Shown piece after piece: positions 11,516 to 24,329 of a stretch of DNA of 64,000 nt. Every line of letters begins with the position of its first letter. Positions within the stretch are counted from its first letter, which is position 1. Source of the DNA: Lepidostoma basale (taxonomy: Eukaryota > Arthropoda > Insecta > Trichoptera > Lepidostomatidae). Both the position numbers and the translations under genes were made by a program. The notes under the pieces were generated by a model. The model ran no database searches and had not been told where the DNA came from. It saw only the letters and a list, made by a program, of their open reading frames with translations. The stretch covers positions 392,001 through 456,000 of the forward strand of contig JAHDVF020000986.1 of the NCBI GenBank assembly GCA_022606425.2, given 5' to 3'.

Positions 11516-11639
11516 AAGGCTATTGCTCCCCCACATGTTGGAAATTTCTTTCTTGGAGATGAAGTTGGATATTGTTGGATGGTGAGGGGAGGGTTACTTG
11601 GAGGATGTAGTGGGTTGTGTCCGATATTTGGACCTGACT

Positions 11640-11840
11640 ACCCGGGTAGGGTGGAGTGTGGAGGGGTTGGGGATGACCTTGGAAAGGGGCCGAGGTCTTG
11701 GGTGGAGACCGAGGGACGGTGACAGGGAGTGGCCTTGGGTGGGGGCCGGTTGGTCCTGGATATGGAACCAAGTGAGACAAGAGTGGCCTTGGGCGTGGGC
11801 CGGTGGCCTTGGGTGGGGACCAATATGGCAATGGGGTTGA
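11640..11840. repeat. GC-rich degenerate minisatellite
   Basis: Irregular repeats of 'ggccttgggtgggggccggt' and 'gtggccttgggcgtgggccg', strongly G-rich on the plus strand. It produces long open frames on both strands that are repeat artefacts. Confidence 0.75.
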
Positions 11841-12140
11841 GATTATTTATTACTACATCGACTAGATTATTTATTACTACGCAATTATCTATTACTACAT
11901 CTGTTTTAACTAATGTGATTCTCAATTTGAAAACACGAAAACTTCAATAATCAACTGAAATTTGTTAAACATATGCTAGTTTAATTGAATTACATGGAAC
12001 ATATCAAACTATATAAAAACAAAATGAGAAGCCAATTCAATCAACATTATATTCCATAAATATATATTTTTTTGAGAATTGGAATGATAGGATTGTAAAT
12101 TCTATTTAAATTTCTTCTAGATAACTATTTTTAAAATTAT
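11841..12140. other. No gene seen
   Basis: Short repeats of 'attatttattactac' at 11845-11900, then AT-rich sequence. Confidence 0.4.
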
Positions 12141-12144
12141 TGTT

Positions 12145-12379
12145 TTGTTGAATCGCTCTTAATATCATTACAACGCGAGCCAAGTCAGTGTAAATGATAT
12201 AGCTATCATATTAATTCTCGTGACATGTGATAGGTTGCCTTTCTCTCGCCAATTTATTATCACGTGAATTTTACACCAGAAAAAAGACAGTGTGACTATC
12301 GTACTGCATTGCCGGGAATCGAACCTGGGATCTTCGATGTGGCAGTCAAAGCACGTACCACTCGGCCAAGAAGGTCGTC
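12145..12379 (-). mobile_element. tRNA-derived SINE, nearly full length
   Basis: Minus strand: 'gaccttcttggccgagtggt' tRNA head with A box, then 'aggttcgattcccggc' B box, then the conserved body with 'gaattcacgtgataataaa'-type text, then 'tgatattaagagcgattcaa'. One of the best copies here. Confidence 0.88.
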
Positions 12380-13628
12380 AAATACTTTTACAGAGATAAG
12401 TAGAGCTTGAGTTCAAACTATATTTTGTAATTTGGTCCTACGGCGTTAAGGAAAAATATTTATTGTAATGGCCATTTTATTACAGATGTCTATTAGAACT
12501 TTTTTTACAACCGACATCGAACTATGTACGCGAGAATTTTTTGTGATTCCCTCGTGGTACAGCCATAAAAATATTGGGAACGGTATATACTGCCCCTGTT
12601 AATCATTGCTGAGCCATGTGAAACAGTGGTTGCCAACTATTGTACGTATTGTTTACAAGTTATAGAAAAAAAACCTATGCCTTAAAATTTAAGCCGCATT
12701 AATGCTTAACGGATAACTACCATACTCCCTCGTGTAGAGATACCTCAGAATTTTTTTTTCTGAATCCTCTCCAGCAAAACTAATCATAATAATTTATAAT
12801 ATTTACATCATAAATTAACAGATTTAGATTGATCGTGTTCATATTAACTTTAAATTAATATCTAGATGATAATTAATATCAAATGCAGTGTAGTAATTGA
12901 ACTAGGTAATTTATTTGTTACCTAACACAATAAACGTTCAGCCGGGGATGTCAAAACATCCCCGGCAACGCATTATAGGCAGTCATAATCAGACCTATTA
13001 ATTAATTTCTAGAAATAAATTCATAATTAATAAGGTAAATAGGCAAGGATTGTCGGAAAACTTAATTATAACCGCGGAGGCGCTGCTTCGTAACTTGATG
13101 ATTTAATTATCAGCCGAGGCGCAAACCACGCCTCTAGCGGTCGGGAAAAAAAGCTCGCGAAATAACAATAGACAATTCTCGTGTACCTACCTACCTTACT
13201 GCGGTAGCCCCTTAACCCCTGAATAGCGAGGTAAATAATAATTGTGCAGCTATTCTTCTGAAACTCAACAAGCCCTTTTGTTCTGTGTAAATAAGATGCA
13301 GCCTTTTAATTAATAAGATAATTAAAAATATTAAAGTCTTTGTTCTACAGATGTTAAAGTACTTTCTTTATTTCAGAGACGGAAATCTAGCGTCATACAT
13401 GACTGTATATATGAACCGATACTATATGTCAATTTATTATAGAATGATCTCTCAAATTATAAATTCATAAACTCATAAACTCGGAGTTGTCTCACTCGCT
13501 CTCACATTGCCGGCGACACGGCACACCGTAGAAGGAGTTAATCATACATTTTTAAAAACATTTTGAATATATACAAATACTTGTAGACGAACAACTGGAT
13601 TTCACCCATTGCGGGCTATCAATTCAAG
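12380..13628. other. Mostly unique, no gene; small perfect hairpin at 12941-12966
   Basis: gccggggatgt and acatccccggc (11 bp) flank a caaa loop. Around 13075-13250 and 13490-13530 the sequence is GC-richer and not obviously repetitive. No coding signal. Confidence 0.4.
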
Positions 13629-13869
13629 AATCAATTGTATCTCAATAGAGACGAAGATGCAAATTGGAAACAGAATATGGTTGATCGAGGTGTTTACAGG
13701 ACTTATGACCTGTCATTGGTTGGGTTAAGCACACGCTTTATGTAATACTGTATTACATAAAGCGTGCGCTTAACCCAACCAATGACAGGTCATAAGTCCT
13801 GTCAACACCTCGATCAACCATATTCTGTTTCCAATTTGCATCTTCGTCTCTATTGAGATACAATTGATT
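13629..13869. repeat. 241-bp near-perfect palindrome (fold-back, family G)
   Basis: Two 120-bp arms around a single base at 13749, with about two mismatches. The arms start 'aatcaattgtatctcaatag' and run to the centre at 'gtaatac-t-gtattac'. Related elements with a real spacer are at 50733-51112 and 52454-52798, so this copy has lost its spacer. Confidence 0.93.
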
Positions 13870-14560
13870 ATTTAATCATACATTACTTACCACACTTTAT
13901 AACCACCCTGAATATGGAGATTGCAAGATCTCCGAAACGTCGGTCCAGAAAGACGAGTTACACAGATTTTCCCAAGATCCCTTAAAACATATTTTATATT
14001 ATATATAAATCAAAATAAGTTAGTCAGAATATTAATTACCAGGATAATACGAGTATGTTTCGTTGACTAATTATAAAAAATATTAGAGAAATTGAATATC
14101 ATACTTGCTCTGGTTAAATTGAATAAACGTGGATTGTAACAGAATTGAACAGAGGCCCAAGCGTATTACTCTTCCAGACATCCAAAACCAACAGCGCGTT
14201 TTTAAACTGTGATAATATTTTTACAAGTTATAAACAAGAATAAATTCTTGGCGGCTGTATTAATTCACATTCTTATAGTCATGTTCCTTTAATTAGAAAA
14301 TTAAAGGAACACCGGTATCAAACGGCCTTAACATTTTCATTAATTGAAGTATTTTCATTCAATTACTTATAATATCTGTTTCTGTCAAATTATATATTTT
14401 CTCTTCACATTTATAAATCAATACATCGGTAATGGTAAATAAATATCTAGTTTATTTTTTTAGCATAACCGATGTCTCGTTCTGATTATGAATCCTTTCT
14501 CAGGTTTTCGAATAATAACGCCAGCAAAAAAAATAGATATATGTTTGTTTATTTTGCAAA
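13870..14560. other. No gene; one hairpin motif
   Basis: 13908-13941 has the CTGAATA, hairpin GGAGAT/ATCTCC, GAAACGTC pattern discussed in the findings. The rest is AT-rich and unrecognised. Confidence 0.4.
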
Positions 14561-14720
14561 TTATACAATATTCTAAACTAACTAACTAACTAACCATCAC
14601 GCCGTCTCCCTGAAAGGGTAGGCAGAAAGAATGGACTGTCACACTTTACTGATGCGGCACTCCATCTTTCTCTTTTCACCCCGCGGGAGACGCGTGTCAT
14701 TATTATGCAATATTCTAAAT
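14561..14720 (-). mobile_element. LINE-tail retroelement, truncated, with target duplication
   Basis: (CTAA)n tail and 'ccatcacgccgtctccctg', then 'actgatgcggcactccatc' and 'gcgggagacgcg'. 'atacaatattctaaa' before it and 'atgcaatattctaaa' after it form a target-site duplication of about 15 bp. Confidence 0.85.
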
Positions 14721-16360
14721 GTATTTAATATAATTAGATTAATTATTCTTCTATTTCTTATGGTTACCTAAACAGATTATGGTAGTGAGCTGTTGAAACC
14801 GGGCATTGCTAGTAAAAGAAGGCGAAAATTTTTTATAAATATTAAAAATATATATCGCACGCTTAATAGTAAACTGACCGATTAGGGTTTAGGTCATAAT
14901 TGAGTTAACATTATACAGAGGCTTATGTTAACGCTATTCATAGTTTCGCGTTAAAATTAAGTCAAAATTCCGCCAATTGACCTCCATTACACTATATCGG
15001 TATTTTTCATTCGTACGTGTTTTTCGACTGTTTTTGTTAAAACACCGACTCATGTCAGATTGAGCAAAACTTGCTTTTTTGAGTTAAGCCAGTGTTCTAT
15101 TAAGCGTACGAAATATTATTTGATGTAATTACGCTCAATTAAAAAGCTTACATTTTACGTGGTGTTTGTTATATGTAACTGTAAATAAATACCATTATCA
15201 TTGTTAAAGTTTAAAAAAATATGTACATATTATTGATTAAATAACTTCTTTATTTATGTCCACACATTTTATTAGGTATATTTTTTTTAATTATCGTTAT
15301 TATTTAACAAAAAAAGTTCGTTTTTATTTCGCTCATGCTAAAATTTGAAAATGGTACAATATTTAGTAGATATCATAATACAGTAGACATTTGAGTTAAA
15401 AATTTTGAAACAGGTATAAAACTTGTAAAATATTATTAAAACTCACAATTTAAAAATCTTCCGCAAAACTGATCAAATCAAAATTCTTTCAATTTAAAGG
15501 ATTAGAATTTTCTTTGGGATAAAGTTTAAAATTTATTGAGTCTTGATTAAAATTGTAGATGTAATCTTTAAAATTATTTTAAAATGTCGCCATCTTTTAG
15601 GAAAATCGGAAACTTTCCTCCAGACAAAGGAGACTTGAAACTTCGCTAAACGATAGACGAAGAGTGATTCGTTAAAACTTTCGTACCTTAATGATCACAA
15701 AAAATCTTGATGCAAATTGGTATTTAAAAAAAATGCTTCCTCAAAATTGTACAGAATTTCGCCTTTCATTTGCAAATTTAAGAATAACTGGGTATATTAT
15801 TTTGGAAACATTTATGCGCATTGCATAAGAATGCACTAGCATTTTTAATGCCACACTTTTTAAATGAAGCGAGAGCAATAAAGAGCAACAACTTTAACTT
15901 AAACAAGACATCATTATTTACTAATCATATCTAAAACCGTCTATAACATATCTTAAACCAAATTAACCGGTTAAGATAAATAATAGATACTCGAACGCAT
16001 AGGGAACGAACACATTAACATCAATGTTTATATGCTAGATAACATCAAATAATACAAATTATAAGTCCACTTATCGAATATTGATTCAATTAATGATATT
16101 TAAAAATATATATTCAGTGTAAATAGACGTTGAAAAAGTATTTTGTGGTCATATTTTAATCAATTATTTGCAAAGAAAAGAGCCGTTACTTTTTTAAGTG
16201 GAATAAGTTCACTTTTGGAAAAAAATAGTGAATAGTATTATAATTTTGGTGCTTTGATATCCTCTTTCTATATTTATAATTATACGAGTACATTCAATGG
16301 ACCACGACTTTTTCTATACCTAATATAAATTAATTAATAAATAATCGTGTAAAATGTAAA
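14721..16360. other. No gene seen
   Basis: About 1.6 kb of AT-rich sequence with no repeat family or coding signal that I recognise. Confidence 0.4.
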
Positions 16361-16364
16361 GGCA

Positions 16365-16725
16365 ATGTTTATTTCTTTTGAAATTGTGACAACAGCTGTT
16401 TCGCTATCCAATGTTTGCATCATCAGGTGTTACAATCAACCTATGTAACACCTGATGACGTAACCAAATTGATTGTTACTCAAAAACGATTTTTTCCTAT
16501 CTTTATGTAATTGCATACAATAGTGTGTGTAGTTTCTTTCCCTCCGTTGATTGTAACACCTGATGATGCTAGCATTGTTAGCGAAACAGCTGTCGCGACA
16601 ATTTCAAAAGAAATTAAATCAATTGTGATATTATATAACAGTATTTTAATTAAACAGTTAAGAATGTTGAAATATCAAAGTGTTTCCACCAAACAATGGA
16701 TTATCTAAACAATAATCATTATTAC
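16365..16725. repeat. Fold-back repeat, family B, full copy
   Basis: Arms 'tttcttttgaaattgtgac' and 'gcgacaatttcaaaagaaat' enclose two motif copies. The right one reads CTGATGA T GCTAGC ATT GTTAGC GAAACAGCTGTC (from about 16558). Followed by the family flank 'gttgaaatatcaaagtgttt'. Confidence 0.82.
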
Positions 16726-19388
16726 ATTTTAAAGTTCAACAAAGTTATAGTGGTAAAAACATCATCCAAGTTGTGTAACATTTGCCAATATTTTTAACGC
16801 TAATCCTTAAATATCGAAACACGAAAAATTTTATTTATTCCACTTTCAAAGATAACGCTTCAAATGTTAAATAAAATCAATATATACTGATTTTTTAATT
16901 TCGTTTATAAAAAAATATATGTATTACTAAATCGGTACATAATTTTTAATTTGCCTATAATTTTGTTTACCAATATTTTATCTAAAACACATAAATTTAG
17001 GCTGCTGGGTAAACGCTGTAGCTTCCAGACAGGCAGGTAAACAATGGAGTTCAGACAACGATAAACAATACTTAGGAGCGTAAATAGATCGCGATAACTT
17101 AGAATTATGGTGACCGCGAGAGCCAGTTGACCTCCGGGTCGGCGGCTCACCAAGGTCAGATGTTATTATGGCTTCTAATGAAAACTTTAATTAAATCCAC
17201 GCGACTACAGCCCAGATTCGGGAAATAGGGGAGGGCCACAAAAGGACAGGCAATGAAAGGGAAATACAGGTACAAAGGTGGTTGATTGAGGTTAAAGGAT
17301 CGTAGGCTTTTGTTATTGTATCTATTGTTGTTTTATTTCGTGGAATTTTCAACATTTCTCATCACAATTTTTAATCTTAATCTTTTAGAAATGGTCTCTT
17401 TAAGATAAATTACTTCCGGGGGTTTTTACCACTCTTTAATAAATATCAATTTATTATCGTGCTGCCGTACCTGTATATTGTTTGAATAAAAATATATTCT
17501 TCGTTATTATTTACATTAATTATTTTTTTACATATATATAAAGTTTAGAAGAACGTTCGTTGTCTAACGGAAAACAAAAAATAAAAAGGCGGTACAGTTA
17601 TATAAGTTTTTTTTTCCATTATTAATTTCTCCGCTAGTGAGTTTATTTTTACTTAACTCTATCTGGGGAGTGAGTTCTCGTGGCAAATGGTTGTTACTCT
17701 ATGACAAATGTCAAATGACGTCACAGATATTTTGTTGTTCGAATTTTCAGTTCGGTAATATCACGTATTTGTCACGTACTCTAAATATTTGTTAAAGTAC
17801 GTGACAATGTCATATGTCAGCAGTAAAAACATATATTTTATTTAAATCAGACTACGCTTGTACTATAGGCGCGGACGCGTCGGTGAGTCCATACACCCTT
17901 GAGATTTTTTTCTACTGGACGCGCCAGTGCGTCCATACTCAGGGAGAGGTTAAACATTGCGTATATTTTGAAACAAGCCACAATTATCATACAATAATAT
18001 TTTTCACGTTATTAAAATTGACGAAATATTAAAAAATTGTAGAAATAATATATTTGAATAATAAAATAACTGTGTTGGTTTTCGTACATGCAAAGTAGAT
18101 ATTCAATGTATTATTCCCTTGCAAAATCCTTAATTCGCTTAAATAGCCACGTCTTATGAACGCTTCGGATGAAAAATAAATTACTTTAATTTTTCCGGTG
18201 CCATCTACAATATATTTGGAAGTTTCGACTGTTCTGAAATACTTCATGAAAATATGTTTGAATATTTGTGATATAAAAATGTAAGCACATTGCCAAATTC
18301 AAACCAAAAACATCGTGAAAAACGCCACATTCAAATGTAAACTGTTTTATAAAAATAAAAAAAGGCTAAAAAATTTATTCATTTTCGTAAAAGCACAGTT
18401 TGCAATGTTAATGAGTTAAATTATTCGTCCATAATTCACACTGTTTGAAAAAAAATTAATTAATTTAAATTAAAAATATGCATTCAATAAATCAATTTGA
18501 TTTTTTTTAAATATTACATTATCATATGGAATAAAGTAGGGGTTGAATTGGGTTATGATTGAACCTTTGTACACTATTATGCAGTTGAAAGAATTAATCT
18601 ATCCCGTTCATATCATTTCGAATCTGAATGCACACCGCCGCCTCCTCTTCGAATGAAACCCATAGAAGTCCCGGCCTTCCCAGGTGTAATTTCCACCGCA
18701 GTTCGGGATATTGCCCGTTAAATATTTCCCCGTTCAAAGTTCTGATAAATATTCCTGTGCTGAGTGTTAAAGGAATCTGATTCCCGCATAAGGTGAACTA
18801 AAACCTCAACTAGACCACGAATGCAAGATGATAATTTAAACGTTCTTCATCAAAAAGGCAACCTATTCAAAATGCAGTATTGAAGATCACGAGTTGATCA
18901 GTACTCTCTTTTGTGAATCACATTTTACTGATCTTTAATTTAGAGAAATGAAGACGTAGAAAAGCGGCTAGGTAGTAAGACCGAATAGACTAGAAGCTTC
19001 TCCACTTCAGGACGTGACTTATGGATTGGGAAAAGTGGCGTAGATTATTAATTTCTTTCATTATATTGAAGTATGCTAGCTGGAGTGTGTACAAATCCTA
19101 AGTAAATTTACCTTTTAAAAGTCAATATTTATTTCATTTTTACATCTAAACTCTTCATTAAGACGCATGTTGCCTAAAATCTTAACTTAATCAAAACTTT
19201 ACATTAAGTGGTACTTGTACGTAAATGTATGTAATTTGTATACAATGCGCCCTTGGGGTACTCAAAAAAATGGCGTCGTTTTCTTTTTACCTAGAGATAT
19301 CATTAAAATTAATAAATCGTTGTTATAAATCAACCAAGCATATTATATCATATCAGAAAGAATGTGTCACACTGTTCTTTTCTGACAT
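16726..19388. other. No gene seen
   Basis: Mostly AT-rich. Patches at about 17100-17290 and 18600-18800 are GC-richer and look unique, so they could be conserved non-coding DNA. 17772-17810 has a small inverted repeat 'gtcacgtac/gtacgtgac'. No ORF has a recognisable domain. Confidence 0.4.
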
Positions 19389-19560
19389 AGTTACTTTGAT
19401 TTCATAACATTCATACATCGTGTCATGCTTCTTCTGATTGTACTCGTAGTTCTTGCGATCTGTTTATGCAGGATATCAACTTTCTTCCTGTGTCATACAC
19501 GCACATCAGTTTCTCCGACTCCCAACGTAGCTGATATTGAATATTTAATTGATTTGTTCA
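19389..19560 (-). mobile_element. Decayed TTAG-LINE C-terminal fragment
   Basis: 'cattcatacatcgtgtcatg' and 'cacgcacatcagtttctccg' match the LINE C-terminal coding region on the minus strand. No 3' tail. Confidence 0.65.
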
Positions 19561-19785
19561 CTTATATTTAACTTCAAAATTGAAATAGATTATGCGTTTT
19601 AAACTGAAAGTACCATTCCAAATTGACCAGTGTTATAACTATGAACTAAATACATTAAATTACTGAATTCCATAACAATGATTACTATCACAGTGAGAAA
19701 ATAACACAAATAATGTTACAATCAGCAATTTTATTTTTAGAAAAAAAAAAATTTAAATCACATATATACTTCGTTATTTCTTTTT
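19561..19785. other. No feature seen
   Basis: AT-rich spacer. Confidence 0.4.
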
Positions 19786-19787
19786 TT

Positions 19788-19862
19788 TTAAGTGCCCTGT
19801 CAGGTCCTCCCGACGTTGGCGATCACTCTGGTAAACTCTTCACTATCCTGCGCTGTTGTTAA
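19788..19862 (-). mobile_element. LINE C-terminal scrap
   Basis: 'caggtcctcccgacgttggc' followed by 'gatcactctggtaaactctt' is the same sequence type as at 31803-31915 and 34850-34915. It codes on the minus strand for a QDR.KF..VIANVG ending. Confidence 0.6.
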
Positions 19863-19869
19863 TACACAA

Positions 19870-20015
19870 TATTAAATTGTTTTATCAAACCAACCAGTTT
19901 CGCTCTCATTTAGAACTTCGTCAAGGTTACAAACCAAAAATTAAGGTTATTTTTGTCACCCAGCCCAAGCTCCAGCGTGAGCGAAAGCGGTTGGTTTGAT
20001 AAAACGAAGAAAGTG
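19870..20015. repeat. Fold-back repeat, family E (AACCGGTT type)
   Basis: 'tttatcaaaccaaccagttt' is the inverse of 'gcggttggtttgataaaac' at about 19990-20006. Between them is 'gaacttcgtcaaggttac'. Confidence 0.75.
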
Positions 20016-21295
20016 GTGTAAAAACAAAGTACATTAGTGCTTTAAATTATTGTAATAATGCCACACCACAAATTAAGTGATTAATAACTAAAGAAATAAA
20101 AACATATCCTTAACACGTTCACTGCGGTCAATATATCGCAAACACTCACGAGATGCTGAAAAAATAGCAATTTTAAAAACGATAAAACAATATTTAAAAA
20201 AAAAAACATTCGGAAATTCTTTTAATATTCTAGATACTAGTATACACTGTTCTCTTTGTGAGTAGTACTCACGGATGGCTCAAGTTTATACTCCATTTGA
20301 GATAAGCGAGTATAGACATGAGTCGTTGAGGGGACTAAAGCTAAGTGTACACTCTCCAATTATACGAGTATATTCATACATGAAATTTAATTATTCCTCT
20401 TATATAACTTTTTTATAGAACAAAATAAAACTTCTTCGTCTTCTTCTTTAGCGCCGAAATTATAAAAATATGTTGTCATGGCCGCATCGACTCGCATTTC
20501 TGAACACACTGTCATAAAATATTGTGTCAAGACTTTAAGGGTATTCTTTCAATTACGCAATGATACTTTTAAGTCATTTGACACATTGTAATCAGCCAAA
20601 CGCGCTTGGCGCGTTTTTCGCACCGGGGATACTGTTTTAAAATTAATATTTTTTATTCAATTTCAAAGATTCTATAAACTGATTGTTGAACAAAGTTCAT
20701 TTCCCATTTACGCAAGAATGTGGTCTCATTTATGCAACCAAAAAAAAATCGTTTGTGTAAGTTTATATAAGTTTTAATTTACGTATAAAATGAATTAGAA
20801 TTTTCTATTTAACTCGCTGTTGACATATTGCTACGAGTTTCATTTACGTTTCAAATAATATTTTACCTCGTTCCGCTTCGCTCCCTGGCTTGATTTTCAA
20901 TCAGATGGAAAGTAATATCTCTTTGGAAATCATTCCGAATGATTTCATCAAGGTAATTCATTCAGACCCCGGCCCTACATCACTGCTTAGAGTTAGCGTG
21001 TATTCAAATGTGGTGTAGGGATGTCTTTATACAGGAATGTGATCGATAGAACGGCGGCTGGAGATCTGCAGACTTATTTCTTCATTTCTTTACCCCGAAG
21101 GTAAAGTGCGTTAAGGCTACAAAAAAAACTTATTTATTTTATAAGAATGTAAATTCAATCAAATAAGTATACAAAAATCCTTTTTATTTCTTATATGTTC
21201 GCCATTCTGTGTTGTAGATGTTTTATTTGTCTTTTTCTTCAAAAGACAAATAAAACAAAACCGGTCAAAGCCATATGAATTATCATCAAATCTCA
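20016..21295. other. No gene seen
   Basis: 'ttaacacgttcactgcggt' at about 20111 looks like a DNA-transposon end, but no partner was found. 20860-21110 is a GC-richer unique patch. Confidence 0.4.
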
Positions 21296-21299
21296 TTTC

Positions 21300-21420
21300 T
21301 ACTAATTTTAATAACCACTTCTAATTTTGTCTTTATTTCAACACCTACCGGTTTCGCTAGGCTAGGTGGTATTGATAGACTGTTGGACGACATCGTTTTA
21401 TTTAATTATTATTTAAAATG
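21300..21420. repeat. Fold-back remnant, 'cggtttcgctaggct' type
   Basis: One arm with 'acctaccggtttcgctaggc', like the element at 40495-40635. Confidence 0.55.
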
Positions 21421-21689
21421 AACACACTTAAACGATTTCAGTATCATCAATAGTTTATCTTAAAAACAGATATTCATTTTGTATAAAGAAAGGTTCATTA
21501 AATTATTTAATATAAAGTTATATTTCACTTCTTCTTCTTTAAGTTATTTTCAGTTTCTTTCCTTTCTTTATGTTCTTCTGGTTATGACCGATTTCACATT
21601 TTTTTAATTTGTGAATATTTGGGACAACAAACCTTTAAAACGAACTTAAATTATCGGTAAAGAAAAAAAAGATTTTGGTATGTATTCAA

Positions 21690-21905
21690 GAATCAGTATT
21701 GTAGCTTATTTTAAAATATTTTAGATAATTTATTGTTTTGGCTGAAACACTATGATACTTCAACATTATTGAATATTTAAAGTTGAAACTCTAATATCAG
21801 ACTTTTTTATCACATTTTTTTTATATAAAATTGTTGCGGCAATTGTTTCGCCAACCTATGTTAGCATCATCAGGTGTTACAAACAACTGTTGTTTTTTTG
21901 TAACT
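21690..21905. repeat. Fold-back family B, left part
   Basis: 'ttgttttggctgaaacacta' and 'gcaattgtttcgccaacct' with 'catcatcaggtgttacaa'. The minus strand has CTGATGA T GCTAAC ATAG GTTGGC GAAAC. Confidence 0.75.
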
Positions 21906-22289
21906 GATGATAATTTATGTCTTCGTTTAAAATGTTAACGATTAAATATATTTTAGTGTAAAATTATAAACAAATTTTTCCATACATCTGACGATTTTTG
22001 AGTACTGAATGTTTACAGAAACCACCGTTTTTTACCTTTGGAGCGCTTACAGACTTATTGAATGCGGCAGTACCTACCTCTACAACCGTTAACCTACAAA
22101 GTCGGTTCTATTCAAAAACTTTCATCTGAATCGATTCATTTCATTGACTTCTGTGTAAAAGCTGTCCATTCAAAAGATAAATTCTGGTTAAATATGCCTT
22201 GCGACTATTTTGTTATTCCGTTCATATTATAGAAGGGTCCATTTTTGTTACGGCTTTTTATAAATTAAATGGAAAAACAACTTAACAAT

Positions 22290-22460
22290 GCTTGTTTCTA
22301 ACACCTAATGATACCTACATTGGTTGGCGAAACAACTGTCGTGACATTCTCAAAAAAAGCCCAATACAAAAATATGATATTGTAAGTGTTGTAAATTTAA
22401 CAGATAATAATGTTGAAGTATCATAGTGTTTCGGTGAAAACAATGGACTATTTAATAATT
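22290..22460. repeat. Fold-back family B, right part
   Basis: 'ggttggcgaaacaactgtcg', then the flank 'gttgaagtatcatagtgttt' that leads into a family A copy. Confidence 0.75.
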
Positions 22461-22461
22461 A

Positions 22462-22668
22462 ATACGAATGAAAACGTCAGTTTTCTAGAAGCTTTATTAT
22501 ATTTATGGGAATGACATGTTTCGCCCTTCTAAGGCATTATCAAATGTTTGATTCATACATTTGATAATGCCTTAGAAGGGCGAAACATGTCATTCCCATA
22601 AAATATAATAAAACTTCTTGAAAACTGACGTTTTCATTCGTATTAATTATTGAATATGGAGTTTTAGA
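22462..22668. repeat. Fold-back family A, complete palindrome
   Basis: 'taatacgaatgaaaacgtca' at the left pairs with 'tgacgttttcattcgtatta' at the right. The centre lies near 'aaatgtttgattcatacatt'. The arms hold 'gacatgtttcgcccttctaa' and its complement. Confidence 0.9.
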
Positions 22669-22940
22669 TAATTTTTCAAGAAACAATCAATAATGGACTG
22701 TTCATTTATATCATAATTACATAATTCAAAACATACTGTAAACTTCACAAGTGTATATATTATAAGACTCCGAATTGAATATTTTTAACTAGGTGTACCC
22801 AGTCACGCGTTGCTGTAGCACAGTTAGGTTAAATTCAAAATGGCCCAAATGGTGATTTAATGTTCTTCACCCGAAACCACCAACCTATCCCAAACCACTC
22901 ATTGTCACCGTCCCTCGGGCCCTGCCCAAGACCATCCGCG
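22669..22940. other. No gene seen
   Basis: Family A flank, then unrecognised sequence. Confidence 0.4.
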
Positions 22941-23240
22941 AGACCTTAACACTTCCTTCGGAGAGATCGCATGAGAAACACCAGAATAAAATAGATAGAA
23001 GAGGCTGATGATATTATTAGATGGAGTAGAAAGCGAAGGAGGGACTGGTACGGTCTTGTCCAAAGTAGGTACACCACCAGACTCCCCTATATTGCACTAC
23101 GTAATCGGATTCACGGGACTCGTTCTTGAGAAAGACCTCTTAAAAGTTGGAAAAACACCTGGGAATCCACCTCACAGGAGGAGTAACCCTCTGAAAAAAA
23201 CACCACATAAGTCTACAACAAGAAAGAAGGAGAAGTAGAA
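22941..23240 (+). mobile_element. LINE C-terminal fragment
   Basis: Plus strand reads EEADDIIRWSRKRRRDWYGLV before a frame break. A related fragment lies at 56195-56290 ('aagaaggaactggtacggtc'). The basic RW..RRR.W pattern fits the end of LINE ORF2. Confidence 0.55.
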
Positions 23241-24329
23241 GAATATTAAATTAACCCTGATCATCAAATAATATCTCAAATATTTACTATCGAACCTTTT
23301 CAGATATCCATGAATTATTGTGATAATCTATTGAGCGAATCTCAAAATACTTTAAAATTAACAAAAAGAAGTTAATAATGTATGTAAAGTAGACGAAATA
23401 GCAAAAATATGTTTAAAATGTAGAAGCTCTACAGAGCCATTTAAAAAAAAGTTTTTTTTATGGAATCCTTGGAACTCAATTTTAATAGACTAAACGCTGA
23501 TTATTGAATAAAAATAAAAGACTTCAGTAAGCTTAAACAAACCATTTGAAACAATTCACATATGTTACATTAAATATGAAACAAAGGAAACCCATTTGAA
23601 AATTTGTCGATGATTCTGAACAATCATTTCAAAGGCTACACGAATCGCTTCAGTGCGGGAGGCGATTTATTTACTATTGCGTTTTGAAATGCCGCCCCAT
23701 CCCTCGCCCATCCCACCCCCAGCCCACTGGCCGACACATGGCGTGGTTTTGGTTTCATATCACCCAAACTCAGTGAATTGAATCGCGCATGTTACTAAAA
23801 CAAACGGATTCATTGCACCCAAATCCCTTTTAAGTCGCTTAACCCAATAGCGCATTTGAACATTAACTATTTTCAAACATAAAACACTGCATGAATATTA
23901 AATCAATTAATGTTATATTTTAAGATTTATTTAATTTAGATTTGAATGTTTAGTTTTTAAACTTGAATGAAACCTCCTAGGTACTTTTTCATATTTATTA
24001 AATCAACAAATCACGAACCTTTACTGCTTTCCATGATTATTTTTCGATATTTAAAATTTTTATTATTTAAATTGTTTAATATGTCCATGATATATAATAT
24101 TCTACCAAAATTCAATTCAAAGAATGTAGAAAAAAATAAACCCTTTTTTATAAATCCTTTTTAAAGTTGTATGGAAATATGCGGTATGTTTTAAATATAT
24201 AATTTTACCTCTCTTAGGGTATTATTAAATGTCGGTGGAAATCTTCATATGAAGTTTTATATAATTGTCCAATTGACAAAAGTATAAATATATCACTAAA
24301 AAAAGGCAATCTTACTTTCCAGAGATAAT
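23241..24329. other. No gene seen; C-rich patch at 23690-23740
   Basis: AT-rich, apart from a GC-richer stretch at 23640-23830 ('ccccatccctcgcccatccc'). Confidence 0.4.

Noticed and set aside
11520..11925. Overlapping Pro-rich and Trp/Gly-rich ORFs on both strands
   Set aside because: They come from a G-rich degenerate minisatellite; no domain or start context.
22462..22668. Palindrome as a miRNA precursor or transcription terminator
   Set aside because: Multi-copy fold-back repeat in many positions and orientations, and far longer than a miRNA hairpin.
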